From: Streptomyces endocoffeicus
GTDB taxonomy: Bacteria > Actinomycetota > Actinomycetes > Streptomycetales > Streptomycetaceae
Reading direction: 5' to 3'
Assembly (NCBI RefSeq): GCF_016741935.1
Contig: NZ_JAERRG010000025.1
Coordinates: 95,971 to 159,970, forward strand
DNA: 64,000 nucleotides
Position 1 is the stretch's first letter. Each line of letters opens with the position of its first letter. Below, piece after piece: positions 33,006-41,633 of this stretch. Position numbers and translations under genes: made by a program. The notes under the pieces were generated by a model. The model did not search any database. It had not been told where the DNA came from and was given only the letters and a program-made list of their open reading frames with translations.

Positions 33006-33544
33006 CGGATCCGATGGAGCAGCCCGCACGGCCCCCGGCGGTGCCCGAGCCCTCGGGGGTCGATCTGGCGCGGGTGGCGCTGCGCGCCGCCAAGGAGCAG
33101 GCGCGCGCCCGGGGGGCCGCGGCCCAGCAGAAGAAGCAGGCGCGCAGAGGGGGCTTGCGCTCCGGCGCGCGCGCCGATGGCCGCGATCCGCTTCCGCTCG
33201 GTGCGGCGATCAACCGGCTGATCACCGAGCGTGGCTGGGAGACCCCGGCCGCGGTCGGCGGGGTGATGGGCCGCTGGCCCCAGATGGTGGGCCCCGAGGT
33301 GGCCCAGCACTGCGAGCCCCAGCGCTATGACGAGGACGCCCGGGTGCTCACGGTGCGCTGTGACTCCACGGCGTGGGCGACCCAGCTGCGGCTGCTCGCG
33401 CCCCAGCTCGTGGCCCGGCTCAACGCGGATCTGGGCCAGGGCACGGTGAAGCTGATCAAGGTTCTGGGCCCCGGCGGCCCGCCCCGGCGCTACGGCCGGC
33501 TGCGCTCCCCGGGCTCCACGGGCCCGGGTGACACGTACGGCTGA
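33002..33544 (+). CDS. DUF721 / DciA-like protein
   Basis: 180 residues. The N-terminal ~60 are Ala/Arg-rich and disordered. The DUF721 core (about 65-165) contains INRLITERGWETPAAVGGVM, RWPQMVGPEVAQHCEP and LTVRCDSTAWATQLRLLAPQL. DUF721 proteins are DciA, the helicase-operating factor in bacteria lacking DnaC or DnaI. Position between recF and gyrB agrees with a replication role. The start overlaps the recF stop. Confidence 0.88.
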   Translation: MTDPMEQPARPPAVPEPSGVDLARVALRAAKEQARARGAAAQQKKQARRGGLRSGARADGRDPLPLGAAINRLITERGWETPAAVGGVMGRWPQMVGPEVAQHCEPQRYDEDARVLTVRCDSTAWATQLRLLAPQLVARLNADLGQGTVKLIKVLGPGGPPRRYGRLRSPGSTGPGDTYG

Positions 33545-33875
33545 CCGGGGTTCGAGCCATGGTGTTAACCGGGGGTAACAGGGTGACTGCTGAGACCCCG
33601 GTCACGGTAGCCGGTGGTTGACAGCCCGAAGCGCTGAGTGGCGGCGTGAGCCTCTTGGAGCCCGTCCCCGCATATGGGGAGTCGGCGGCGGCCGGTTCAG
33701 GGCGGCACATGCGGACTCAGGCGGCAGCAAGCCCCCATTCTTGTCGGCGCTACCGGTAGACTGGGGCCGTACACCGTCGCCGCTGGTGCACCGAGCGCTT
33801 GCGGACACATGTTGAACGACGCAGCCGCTCCCGCCTGCCCGGAGACGGCTTGTGCTGTGCCAGAAAGGGCGCTTC
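33545..33875 (+). promoter_or_regulatory. gyrB upstream region
   Basis: 331 bases without a gene. A 10-bp inverted repeat (33542-33551 with 33595-33604) encloses a smaller imperfect one (GTTAACC/GGGTAAC). It may end the recF-DUF721 transcript or be a structured leader. gyr promoters of Streptomyces respond to supercoiling; I cannot assign the hexamers with confidence. Confidence 0.35.
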
Positions 33876-35882
33876 GTGGCCGATTCCGGCAACCCCATCG
33901 AAAACATCCCGTCCACGCCCGACGGCGAGGCCATGGCTCCGCCGTCGTACGACGCCAGTGCGATCACCGTTCTGGAGGGGCTGGAGGCGGTCCGCAAGCG
34001 ACCCGGTATGTACATCGGTTCCACCGGTGAGCGCGGTCTGCACCACCTCGTCCAGGAGGTCGTCGACAACTCCGTCGACGAGGCCATGGCCGGTCATGCG
34101 GACAGCATCGAGGTCACGATCCTCGCCGACGGCGGCGTCCGCGTCGTGGACAACGGCCGCGGGATCCCGGTGGGCATCGTCCCGTCGGAGGGGAAGCCGG
34201 CCGTGGAGGTCGTGCTGACCGTGCTGCACGCGGGCGGCAAGTTCGGCGGCGGCGGCTACGCCGTCTCCGGCGGTCTGCACGGCGTCGGCGTCTCCGTCGT
34301 CAACGCCCTGTCGTCGAAGGTGTCGGTCGAGGTCAAGACGGACGGTTACCGCTGGACCCAGGACTACAAGACGGGAGCGCCGACCGCGCCCCTGGCCCGG
34401 AACGAGGCCACGGAGGAGACCGGCACCACGGTCACCTTCTGGGCGGACCCGGACGTCTTCGAGACCACCGAGTACTCCTTCGAGACGCTGGCCCGGCGCT
34501 TCCAGGAGATGGCGTTCCTCAACAAGGGCCTGTCGATCTCGCTCAAGGACGAGCGCGAGGCCCATGTGGACGAGGAGGGCAAGCCGCTCTCCGTGAAGTA
34601 CCACTACGAGGGCGGCATCGTCGACTTCGTCACTTACCTCAACTCCCGCAAGGGCGAGCTGGTCCACCCCACGGTGATCGGCTTCGAGGCCGAGGACAAG
34701 GAGCGGATGCTCTCCCTCGAGATCGCGATGCAGTGGAACGCCCAGTACACCGAGGGTGTCTACAGCTTCGCGAACACCATCCACACCCATGAGGGCGGCA
34801 CCCACGAGGAGGGCTTCCGCGCCGCGCTGACGTACCTGATCAACAAGTACGCGCGCGACAAGAAGCTGCTCCGGGAGCGCGACGACAACCTCACCGGTGA
34901 GGACATCCGTGAGGGTCTTACCGCGATCATCTCGGTCAAGCTGGGCGAGCCCCAGTTCGAGGGCCAGACCAAGACCAAGCTGGGCAACACGGAGGCCAAG
35001 ACCTTCGTCCAGAAGATCGTCAACGAGCATCTCGCCGACTGGCTGGACCGCAACCCCAACGAGGCGGCGGACATCGTCCGCAAGGGCATCCAGGCGGCCA
35101 CGGCCCGTGTCGCGGCCCGTAAGGCGCGCGATCTGACCCGTCGCAAGGGGCTGCTGGAGACCGCGTCGCTGCCGGGCAAGCTGAGCGACTGCCAGTCCAA
35201 CGACCCGGCGAAGTGCGAGATCTTCATCGTCGAGGGTGACTCCGCCGGCGGCTCGGCCAAGTCCGGCCGTAACCCGCAGTATCAGGCGATCCTCCCGATC
35301 CGAGGCAAGATCCTCAACGTCGAGAAGGCCCGGGTCGACAAGATCCTGCAGAACAACGAGGTGCAGGCGCTGATCTCCGCCTTCGGCACCGGGGTGCACG
35401 AGGACTTCGACATCGCCAAGCTCCGCTATCACAAGATCATTCTGATGGCGGACGCCGATGTCGACGGCCAGCACATCAACACCCTGCTGCTGACCTTCCT
35501 CTTCCGTTTCATGCGCCCGCTGGTCGAGGCGGGGCATGTCTTCCTGTCCCGTCCGCCCCTCTACAAGATCAAGTGGGGCCGGGACGAGGTCGAGTACGCG
35601 TACTCGGACCGGGAGCGGGACGCGCTGATCCAGGCCGGCCGGGAGCAGGGCAAGCGCATCAGGGACGACTCGGTCCAGCGCTTCAAGGGTCTGGGCGAGA
35701 TGAACGCCGAAGAGCTGCGGGTGACCACGATGGACCAGGACCACCGCGTCCTGGGCCAGGTCACGCTGGACGACGCGGCCCAGGCCGACGACCTGTTCTC
35801 GGTCCTCATGGGTGAGGACGTCGAGGCACGGCGCTCGTTCATCCAGCGCAACGCCAAGGATGTCCGCTTCCTCGACATCTGA
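33876..35882 (+). CDS. gyrB: DNA gyrase subunit B
   Basis: 668-residue ATPase subunit. The GHKL fold has EVVDNSVDEA, VVDNGRGIPVGI and GGKFGGGGYAVSGGLHGVG. The TOPRIM part contains EGDSAGGSAKSGRNP, then LPIRGKILNVEKAR and ADADVDGQHI. The C terminus is VRFLDI. GTG at 33876 behind AAAGGG gives the usual ADSGNP N terminus. gyrA follows after 42 bases in the same operon. Confidence 0.98.
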   Translation: MADSGNPIENIPSTPDGEAMAPPSYDASAITVLEGLEAVRKRPGMYIGSTGERGLHHLVQEVVDNSVDEAMAGHADSIEVTILADGGVRVVDNGRGIPVGIVPSEGKPAVEVVLTVLHAGGKFGGGGYAVSGGLHGVGVSVVNALSSKVSVEVKTDGYRWTQDYKTGAPTAPLARNEATEETGTTVTFWADPDVFETTEYSFETLARRFQEMAFLNKGLSISLKDEREAHVDEEGKPLSVKYHYEGGIVDFVTYLNSRKGELVHPTVIGFEAEDKERMLSLEIAMQWNAQYTEGVYSFANTIHTHEGGTHEEGFRAALTYLINKYARDKKLLRERDDNLTGEDIREGLTAIISVKLGEPQFEGQTKTKLGNTEAKTFVQKIVNEHLADWLDRNPNEAADIVRKGIQAATARVAARKARDLTRRKGLLETASLPGKLSDCQSNDPAKCEIFIVEGDSAGGSAKSGRNPQYQAILPIRGKILNVEKARVDKILQNNEVQALISAFGTGVHEDFDIAKLRYHKIILMADADVDGQHINTLLLTFLFRFMRPLVEAGHVFLSRPPLYKIKWGRDEVEYAYSDRERDALIQAGREQGKRIRDDSVQRFKGLGEMNAEELRVTTMDQDHRVLGQVTLDDAAQADDLFSVLMGEDVEARRSFIQRNAKDVRFLDI

Positions 35883-35924
35883 GTCGGCCCCCAGCCGCAG
35901 ACGACAGAAGGACTTTGACCAGCA

Positions 35925-38549
35925 ATGGCCGACGAGAACACCCCGAACACGCCCGACGACCTGAACCCCGACGAGCTCGCCGACGGCGCCGCCCTCCGCG
36001 TCGAGCCGGTCGGCCTCGAGACGGAGATGCAGCGCTCGTACCTCGATTACGCGATGAGCGTGATCGTCAGCCGTGCGCTGCCCGACGTCCGGGACGGCCT
36101 CAAGCCGGTGCACCGCCGGGTGCTGTACGCGATGTACGACGGCGGGTACCGCCCCGAGAAGGGCTTCTACAAGTGCGCCCGTGTCGTCGGTGACGTCATG
36201 GGCACCTACCACCCGCACGGCGACTCGTCGATCTACGACGCGCTGGTGCGGCTGGCCCAGTCGTGGTCCATGCGGATGCCGCTGGTCGACTCCAACGGCA
36301 ACTTCGGCTCCCCGGGCAACGACCCCGCGGCGGCCATGCGGTACACCGAGTGCAAGATGGCGCCGCTGTCGATGGAGATGCTCCGGGACATCGACGAGGA
36401 GACCGTCGACTTCCAGGACAACTACGACGGCCGTAACCAGGAGCCGACGGTCCTGCCGGCCCGCTTCCCCAACCTGCTGATCAATGGCTCGGCGGGGATC
36501 GCGGTCGGCATGGCCACCAACATCCCGCCGCACAATCTGCGCGAGGTGGCCGAGGGCGCCCAGTGGGCCCTGGCCAACCCCGAGGCCACGCAGGAGGAGC
36601 TGCTCGACGCCCTGGTCGACCGGATCAAGGGCCCGGACTTCCCGACCGGAGCGCTGGTCGTCGGCCGTAAGGGCATCGAGGAGGCGTACCGCACCGGGCG
36701 CGGCTCGATCACCATGCGCGCGGTGGTGGAGGTCGAGGAGATCCAGGGCCGGCAGTGCCTGGTGGTCACCGAGCTGCCGTACCAGGTGAACCCGGACAAC
36801 CTCGCGCAGAAGATCGCCGACCTGGTGAAGGACGGCAGGATCGGCGGCATCGCCGACGTCCGCGACGAGACCTCCTCGCGCACCGGCCAGCGCCTGGTCA
36901 TCGTGCTCAAGCGGGACGCGGTCGCCAAGGTCGTCCTCAACAACCTCTACAAGCACACCGATCTGCAGACCAACTTCGGCGCCAACATGCTGGCGCTGGT
37001 CGACGGTGTGCCGCGCACCCTCTCGCTGGACGCGTTCATCCGCAACTGGGTCACCCACCAGGTCGAGGTCATCGTCCGCCGGACCCGCTTCCGGCTGCGC
37101 AAGGCCGAGGAGCGGGCGCACATCCTGCGCGGTCTGCTCAAGGCCCTGGACGCGATCGACGAGGTCATCGCGCTGATCCGGCGCAGCGACACGGTCGACA
37201 CCGCGCGCGGTGGCCTGATGGGGCTGCTGGAGATCGATGAGATCCAGGCCAACGCGATCCTGGAGATGCAGCTGCGGCGGCTGGCCGCCCTGGAGCGCCA
37301 GAAGATCGTCCAGGAGCACGACGAGCTTCAGGCGAAGATCAACGAGTACAACGCGATCCTCGCCTCGCCGGAGCGGCAGCGGCAGATCATCAGCGAGGAG
37401 CTGACCGCGATCGTCGAGAAGTACGGCGACGACCGGCGCTCCAAGCTGGTCCCCTTCGACGGCGACATGTCCATCGAGGACCTGATCGCCGAGGAGGACA
37501 TCGTCGTCACGATCACGCGCGGCGGCTATGTGAAGCGCACCAAGACCGAGGACTACCGCTCGCAGAAGCGCGGCGGCAAGGGCGTGCGCGGGACGAAGCT
37601 GAAGCAGGACGACATCGTCTCCCACTTCTTCGTCTCGACCACCCACCACTGGCTGCTGTTCTTCACCAACAAGGGCCGCGTCTACCGGGCGAAGGCGTAC
37701 GAGCTTCCGGACGCGGGCCGGGAGGCGCGCGGTCAGCATGTCGCGAATCTGCTGGCCTTCCAGCCGGATGAGAAGATCGCGCGGATCCTGGCGATCCGGG
37801 ACTACGAGGCGGTGCCGTATCTGGTGCTGGCCACCAAGTCCGGCCTGGTGAAGAAGACCCCGCTGAAGGACTACGACTCGCCCCGCTCGGGCGGTGTGAT
37901 CGCGATCAACCTCCGGGAGATGGACGACGGCCGCGAGGACGAGCTGATCGGCGCCGAGCTGGTCTCCTCCGCGGACGATCTGCTGCTGATCAGCAAGAAG
38001 GCCCAGTCGATCCGGTTCACGGCGACCGATGACTCGCTGCGGCCGATGGGGCGCGCGACCTCCGGTGTGAAGGGCATGAGCTTCCGCGAGGGTGACGAAC
38101 TCCTCTCGATGAATGTCGTCCGGCCCGGTACGTTCGTGTTCACCGCCACCGACGGCGGGTACGCGAAGCGGACCAATGTCGATGAGTACCGCGTCCAGGG
38201 GCGCAGCGGTCTCGGCATCAAGGCGGCGAAGATCGTCGAGGACCGTGGTTCCCTGGTCGGGGCGCTGGTGGTCGAGGAGACCGATGAGATCCTCGCCATC
38301 ACGCTCAGCGGTGGCGTGATCCGGACCCGGGTCAATGAGGTCAGGGAGACGGGCCGTGACACCATGGGCGTCCAACTGATCAACCTGGGCAAGCGCGATG
38401 CCGTCGTCGGCATCGCCCGGAACGCCGAGGCCGGTCGTGAGGCTGAAGAGGTCGAGGAAGAAATCGCGACCGGGAACGCGCCAGCCGAGGAGGCCGAGTC
38501 CGAGGCGGCCGAGGGCACAGCGCCCCCGGCCGACGAGACCGAGGAGTAA
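35925..38549 (+). CDS. gyrA: DNA gyrase subunit A
   Basis: 874-residue breakage and reunion subunit. The quinolone region HPHGDSSIYDALVRLAQSW keeps the Ser and Asp of sensitive enzymes, and the catalytic tyrosine is in AAAMRYTECKM. The C-terminal beta-pinwheel begins after residue ~510 and carries the GyrA box QKRGGKG near 545. The C-terminal ~40 residues are an acidic tail (EEVEEEIATG). AAGGA is rather far (~15 bases) from the ATG. Confidence 0.98.
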   Translation: MADENTPNTPDDLNPDELADGAALRVEPVGLETEMQRSYLDYAMSVIVSRALPDVRDGLKPVHRRVLYAMYDGGYRPEKGFYKCARVVGDVMGTYHPHGDSSIYDALVRLAQSWSMRMPLVDSNGNFGSPGNDPAAAMRYTECKMAPLSMEMLRDIDEETVDFQDNYDGRNQEPTVLPARFPNLLINGSAGIAVGMATNIPPHNLREVAEGAQWALANPEATQEELLDALVDRIKGPDFPTGALVVGRKGIEEAYRTGRGSITMRAVVEVEEIQGRQCLVVTELPYQVNPDNLAQKIADLVKDGRIGGIADVRDETSSRTGQRLVIVLKRDAVAKVVLNNLYKHTDLQTNFGANMLALVDGVPRTLSLDAFIRNWVTHQVEVIVRRTRFRLRKAEERAHILRGLLKALDAIDEVIALIRRSDTVDTARGGLMGLLEIDEIQANAILEMQLRRLAALERQKIVQEHDELQAKINEYNAILASPERQRQIISEELTAIVEKYGDDRRSKLVPFDGDMSIEDLIAEEDIVVTITRGGYVKRTKTEDYRSQKRGGKGVRGTKLKQDDIVSHFFVSTTHHWLLFFTNKGRVYRAKAYELPDAGREARGQHVANLLAFQPDEKIARILAIRDYEAVPYLVLATKSGLVKKTPLKDYDSPRSGGVIAINLREMDDGREDELIGAELVSSADDLLLISKKAQSIRFTATDDSLRPMGRATSGVKGMSFREGDELLSMNVVRPGTFVFTATDGGYAKRTNVDEYRVQGRSGLGIKAAKIVEDRGSLVGALVVEETDEILAITLSGGVIRTRVNEVRETGRDTMGVQLINLGKRDAVVGIARNAEAGREAEEVEEEIATGNAPAEEAESEAAEGTAPPADETEE

Positions 38550-38552
38550 GTC

Positions 38553-39347
38553 GTGAGTGGAGCCACGGGTGCCGCGGGCGGCGGTGCGGACGCCGGAGGG
38601 CGTCCGGGATCAGGAGCCCCGACGGGCGGTCATACCGCTGGGGACGGCGCCCGTGGCCCGGCCGGGGACTCCGCCGCGGCGGTGACCGAGACCCGGAAGC
38701 TGCGGCCGCAGCGCGATCCGCACCCCAAGCCCCAGTACTCCAGCCCGCTCCCCAATGAGCGACCCGCTCCCGCCCAGCCCGCGCAGCCGTACCACCCGCC
38801 GCAGGCGTACGCCCCGCCGCCCGGCGGCGGGGCCGGACTGGGCGGCTCGGTGCCCGGGCAGGCGGCCCAGGCGGCTCACACGGGCCAGACGGCTCAGACG
38901 GGCCAGACGGGGCACCAGCAGGCCGCCACGGCCGTCCGCCGCCCCCGTACGTCCGCGGGGGCCCGTCCGGCGCCGCGCACCCGTAAGGCGCGGCTGCGGG
39001 TCGCCAGGGTCGATCCGTGGTCGGTCATGAAGGTCAGCTTCCTGCTGGCGATCGCGCTGGGGATCTGCACCGTGATCGCGGTGGCGGTGCTGTGGATGGT
39101 CATGGACGCCATGGGCGTCTTCAACGCGGTGGGCGGCACCATCAGCGACGCCACGGAGTCGCAGAAGGGCAGCGGGTTCGACCTGGAGTCCTTCCTGTCG
39201 CTTCCGCGTGTCCTGGGGTTCACCGGGATCATCGCCGTGATCAATGTGGTGCTGGCGACCGCGCTGGCCACACTCGGGGCCTTCATCTACAACCTGTCGG
39301 CGGGCTTCGTGGGCGGCGTCGAGCTGACCCTGGCCGAGGACGAGTAG
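38553..39347 (+). CDS. DUF3566 membrane protein
   Basis: 264 residues. The first ~145 are disordered, rich in Pro, Gly and Gln, with Gln-Thr-Gly repeats (TGQTAQTGQTG). The DUF3566 core has two membrane helices: VSFLLAIALGICTVIAVAVLWMVM-type (~160-184) and the C-terminal FTGIIAVINVVLATALATLG (~225-245). DUF3566 genes follow gyrA throughout actinobacteria (Rv0007 in M. tuberculosis); function is unknown. The GTG start lies three bases after the gyrA stop. Confidence 0.9.
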   Translation: MSGATGAAGGGADAGGRPGSGAPTGGHTAGDGARGPAGDSAAAVTETRKLRPQRDPHPKPQYSSPLPNERPAPAQPAQPYHPPQAYAPPPGGGAGLGGSVPGQAAQAAHTGQTAQTGQTGHQQAATAVRRPRTSAGARPAPRTRKARLRVARVDPWSVMKVSFLLAIALGICTVIAVAVLWMVMDAMGVFNAVGGTISDATESQKGSGFDLESFLSLPRVLGFTGIIAVINVVLATALATLGAFIYNLSAGFVGGVELTLAEDE

Positions 39348-39367
39348 CGGGCCGCCCGTTACCGATT

Positions 39368-39396
39368 TTGGGACAGGGCAGGTGGTGCGCTAATCT
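39368..39396 (+). promoter_or_regulatory. tRNA-Ile promoter
   Basis: TTGGGA (39368-39373) and TAATCT (39391-39396) spaced by 17 bases; the expected start is about seven bases before the tRNA. Confidence 0.65.
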
Positions 39397-39409
39397 TTCG
39401 GTGCAGCGC

Positions 39410-39483
39410 GGGGCTATAGCTCAGACGGTTAGAGCGCTTCCCTGATAAGGAAGAGGCCACAGGTTCAAGTCCTGTTAGCCCCA
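39410..39483 (+). tRNA. tRNA-Ile (GAT)
   Basis: 74-base cloverleaf. Acceptor stem GGGGCTA pairs with TAGCCCC and the discriminator is A. The anticodon loop CTGATAA gives anticodon GAT, and the T-loop is GTTCAAGTC. No CCA is encoded (the sequence continues CCG). It lies downstream of gyrA, as in many actinobacteria. Confidence 0.95.
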
Positions 39484-39674
39484 CCGTAGCGATCAGCCTG
39501 GATGGAGATTTTCTTCGTCCAGGCTGATGTCGTATGGGGGCAGGGAGTTGATCCTCGCTTCCTTCCCGGTTTCTCATCGGCCAATGCCGGTCATAGGTCA
39601 CCGATCGGTATCGGTCGGTGTGTATCATCGGGCGCCAGAGGTCCCCTACGTCAAGAAAGAGACGAGGTAGCGCA

Positions 39675-39809
39675 GTGAAGAAGCTGCTCCTGGTCGCACT
39701 GGCCGCCATCGGCGGGCTCCTCGTGTACCGCCAGATCCAGGCGGATCGCGCCGAGCAGGATCTGTGGACGGAGGCGACCGACTCCGTGCCCGCAGGTTCG
39801 GGTGTGTGA
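39675..39809 (+). CDS. DLW-39 family micro-protein
   Basis: 44 residues: KKLLLVALAAIGGLLVYRQI forms one membrane helix, followed by the motif AEQDLWTEATD that names the family (DLW near residue 28). GTG start at 39675. Found near gyrA and tRNA-Ile in Streptomyces; function unknown. Confidence 0.8.
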   Translation: MKKLLLVALAAIGGLLVYRQIQADRAEQDLWTEATDSVPAGSGV

Positions 39810-39836
39810 GCTCCTAGCTCCTAAGACAGTCCCGGT

Positions 39837-39872
39837 ACGGGGCCCTGACCGCTGGAGCGGTCGGGGCCCCGT
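39837..39872 (+). terminator. terminator after the DLW-39 gene
   Basis: 17-bp stem with one G-T pair (39837-39853 with 39856-39872) and a two-base loop. The rest of 39810-40114 is G-rich with loose GGGACGGCG/GGATGGGA repeats and shows no gene. Confidence 0.8.
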
Positions 39873-40114
39873 CGGCTTTACTGGCGCCGTGGCGGGGAAG
39901 CGGCGGGGGCGTCGGGGATGGGACGGCGAGGGCGGGGAGGATGGGACGGCGGGGGTGTCGGGGGGATGGGATGACGGGGGCCTTCGTGTTTCACTCTCGC
40001 AAACGAATAGCTTGCACAGGCAAAGTTGAGCGCGCCGGCCGGGCCGGGTTGAACGAGCCGACCAGGCCGGGGTTGAGCGGGCCGACCGGCCGGTACGACG
40101 AGGAGTGACGCGCG

Positions 40115-41470
40115 ATGAAGGACCGCCGCAAGGTCAGGGCCGGTCTCACCATGGCGGCGGCGCTGTGCGCGGTGGCCGCGGCACCGGGGACAGCCCTCGC
40201 CGACAGCGCCACCGGGGCCCGGGCCTACGAGACCCGCGGCACCCGGATATCCGGCTCCGACGGTGACGCGGGCGCCCCTTCCCTGGCGGCCGGCCGCGCC
40301 TATGTCGACAGCGTCGGGCCGGGCGAGAAGCGGTACTACGGCGTGAGGCTCGACACGAAGTCAGCCGCCTATGTCTCGGCGGTCGCGGCACCCCGGCCGG
40401 GCGCGGAGGTGACCTCGTACCGCGATGGCGTGAAGGTGACCCTGGAGAGCCCCGACGGGGGCGTCTGCGGCACCGCCTCCCCGAAGATCGAGACGAGCGG
40501 CGTGGCCTATCCCCTGGCCGACTACGCCTCCCGCCAGATCGACTCCGGCCCGGCCTCCTGCCACCAGGCGGGGCGCTATGTGGTGACCGTGGAGCGCCAG
40601 GACGGGTCACCGGACCCGGAGCGCTGGCCCGTGGAGCTCCGGCTGATGGTGGAGCCACCGGTGAAGGGCGGGGCCACGGGGGCGGCCCCGGAGGGAAGTT
40701 CGAGCTCGCCGTCGCCCGAGGCGCCGGACGGCACCCCGTTGCCGAGGCGCGGCGGGCGCGGCTTCACCGACGCGCCGACCCTGGGGACCGGGGTGTGGCG
40801 GGACGAGATCACGCCGGGGGAGACGCACTTCTACCGGGTGCCCGTGGACTGGGGGCAGCGCCTCTCCGCCGTCGCCGAACTGTCCGCCGACGGCAAGGAC
40901 CAGAGCACCCGTCTGCTCGACCGCGCCCTGGCGCTGCACGCCTACAACCCGGCGCGCGGACTCGCGAAGCGCGGCACCCCCGCCGCGCAGGACGGCGAGC
41001 CGCCCCGCACCCAGGTGGCCACCGCGCCGGTGGCCTACGGAAACCGGTATGCGAACACCGGCTCCACGGTCCGCGCGATGAGCTTCAGCGGTGGGTACTT
41101 CCTGGCGGTCACCCTCAACCCGCCACAGGTGGCACCGCATCTGAACAGCTCGGTGCCGGTCGTGCTGCGGGTACGGGTCGCGGGCGACGCGCGCGGCGGG
41201 CCCGCCTACGACAAGGATCCGGTCAAGGCGGGGTTCGGGCTCACGGCGGCCGACCGGCGGGCGGCCAAGCGCCATCCGCTCGCGGCGGACGGCGACCGGA
41301 TGGGGAGTTCCGGCTCCGGCGCCGCCGACTCGAAGGACGCGCTACGGGTGGTGGGGTACGCGGGGATCGGCACCGGGACGGCGCTGGTGCTCGGGCTCGG
41401 GGCGTGGACGCTCACCGCCCGGCGGCGGGCCTCGGCGCAGCAGCGGTACGGGCCGCCGCCTGCTTGGTAG
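40115..41470 (+). CDS. secreted membrane-anchored protein of unknown function
   Basis: 451 residues. The signal peptide is KDRRKVRAGLTMAAALCAVA with an ALA-type cut near residue 29. Two similar halves each contain a predicted beta-sandwich with a GE(K/T)xxYxV motif: GPGEKRYYGVRLD near 70 and TPGETHFYRVPVD near 235. A Pro/Ser linker joins them. One C-terminal helix (~415-436, YAGIGTGTALVLGLGAWTL) leaves a short Arg-rich tail inside. Not recognised further. It converges on a Ser/Thr kinase gene and may be a surface sensor or structural protein. Confidence 0.75.
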   Translation: MKDRRKVRAGLTMAAALCAVAAAPGTALADSATGARAYETRGTRISGSDGDAGAPSLAAGRAYVDSVGPGEKRYYGVRLDTKSAAYVSAVAAPRPGAEVTSYRDGVKVTLESPDGGVCGTASPKIETSGVAYPLADYASRQIDSGPASCHQAGRYVVTVERQDGSPDPERWPVELRLMVEPPVKGGATGAAPEGSSSSPSPEAPDGTPLPRRGGRGFTDAPTLGTGVWRDEITPGETHFYRVPVDWGQRLSAVAELSADGKDQSTRLLDRALALHAYNPARGLAKRGTPAAQDGEPPRTQVATAPVAYGNRYANTGSTVRAMSFSGGYFLAVTLNPPQVAPHLNSSVPVVLRVRVAGDARGGPAYDKDPVKAGFGLTAADRRAAKRHPLAADGDRMGSSGSGAADSKDALRVVGYAGIGTGTALVLGLGAWTLTARRRASAQQRYGPPPAW

Positions 41471-41620
41471 TTGGGGCCTGTGGCTTGCTTGGGGGTGGGC
41501 CCCGGGGCCTGCTTGGGGGTGGGCCCCGGGGCCTGCTTGGCAGTTGGGGTCTGGTGCCTGCTTGCGGGCAGGTCTGAGGCCTGCTTGCGGGCGGACCCCG
41601 GGGCCTGCTTCGTGGTTGCG
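41459..41620. repeat. tandem ~24-bp repeats
   Basis: Seven imperfect units beginning CCTGCTTG at 41459, 41484 (CTTGCTTG), 41508, 41532, 41557, 41580 and 41604, with GGGCCCCGGGG-like centres. They lie between converging genes and overlap the last codons of the secreted-protein gene. The G/C-rich centres could fold and act in termination. Confidence 0.7.
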
Positions 41621-41633
41621 GCCCGGGGTGGGG

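Noticed and set aside
33741..33762. gyrB promoter TTGTCG/TAGACT
   Set aside because: The spacer is only ten bases, too short for a functional pair.
33750..38375. A 1541-codon open frame on the minus strand
   Set aside because: It is antisense to gyrB and gyrA; high GC leaves few stops on the opposite strand. No domain is recognisable and the plus-strand genes are certain.
39986..40003. GTTTCACTCTCGCAAAC resembling a parS site
   Set aside because: The centre differs from GTTTCACGTGAAAC at several positions and the spacing between arms is wrong.
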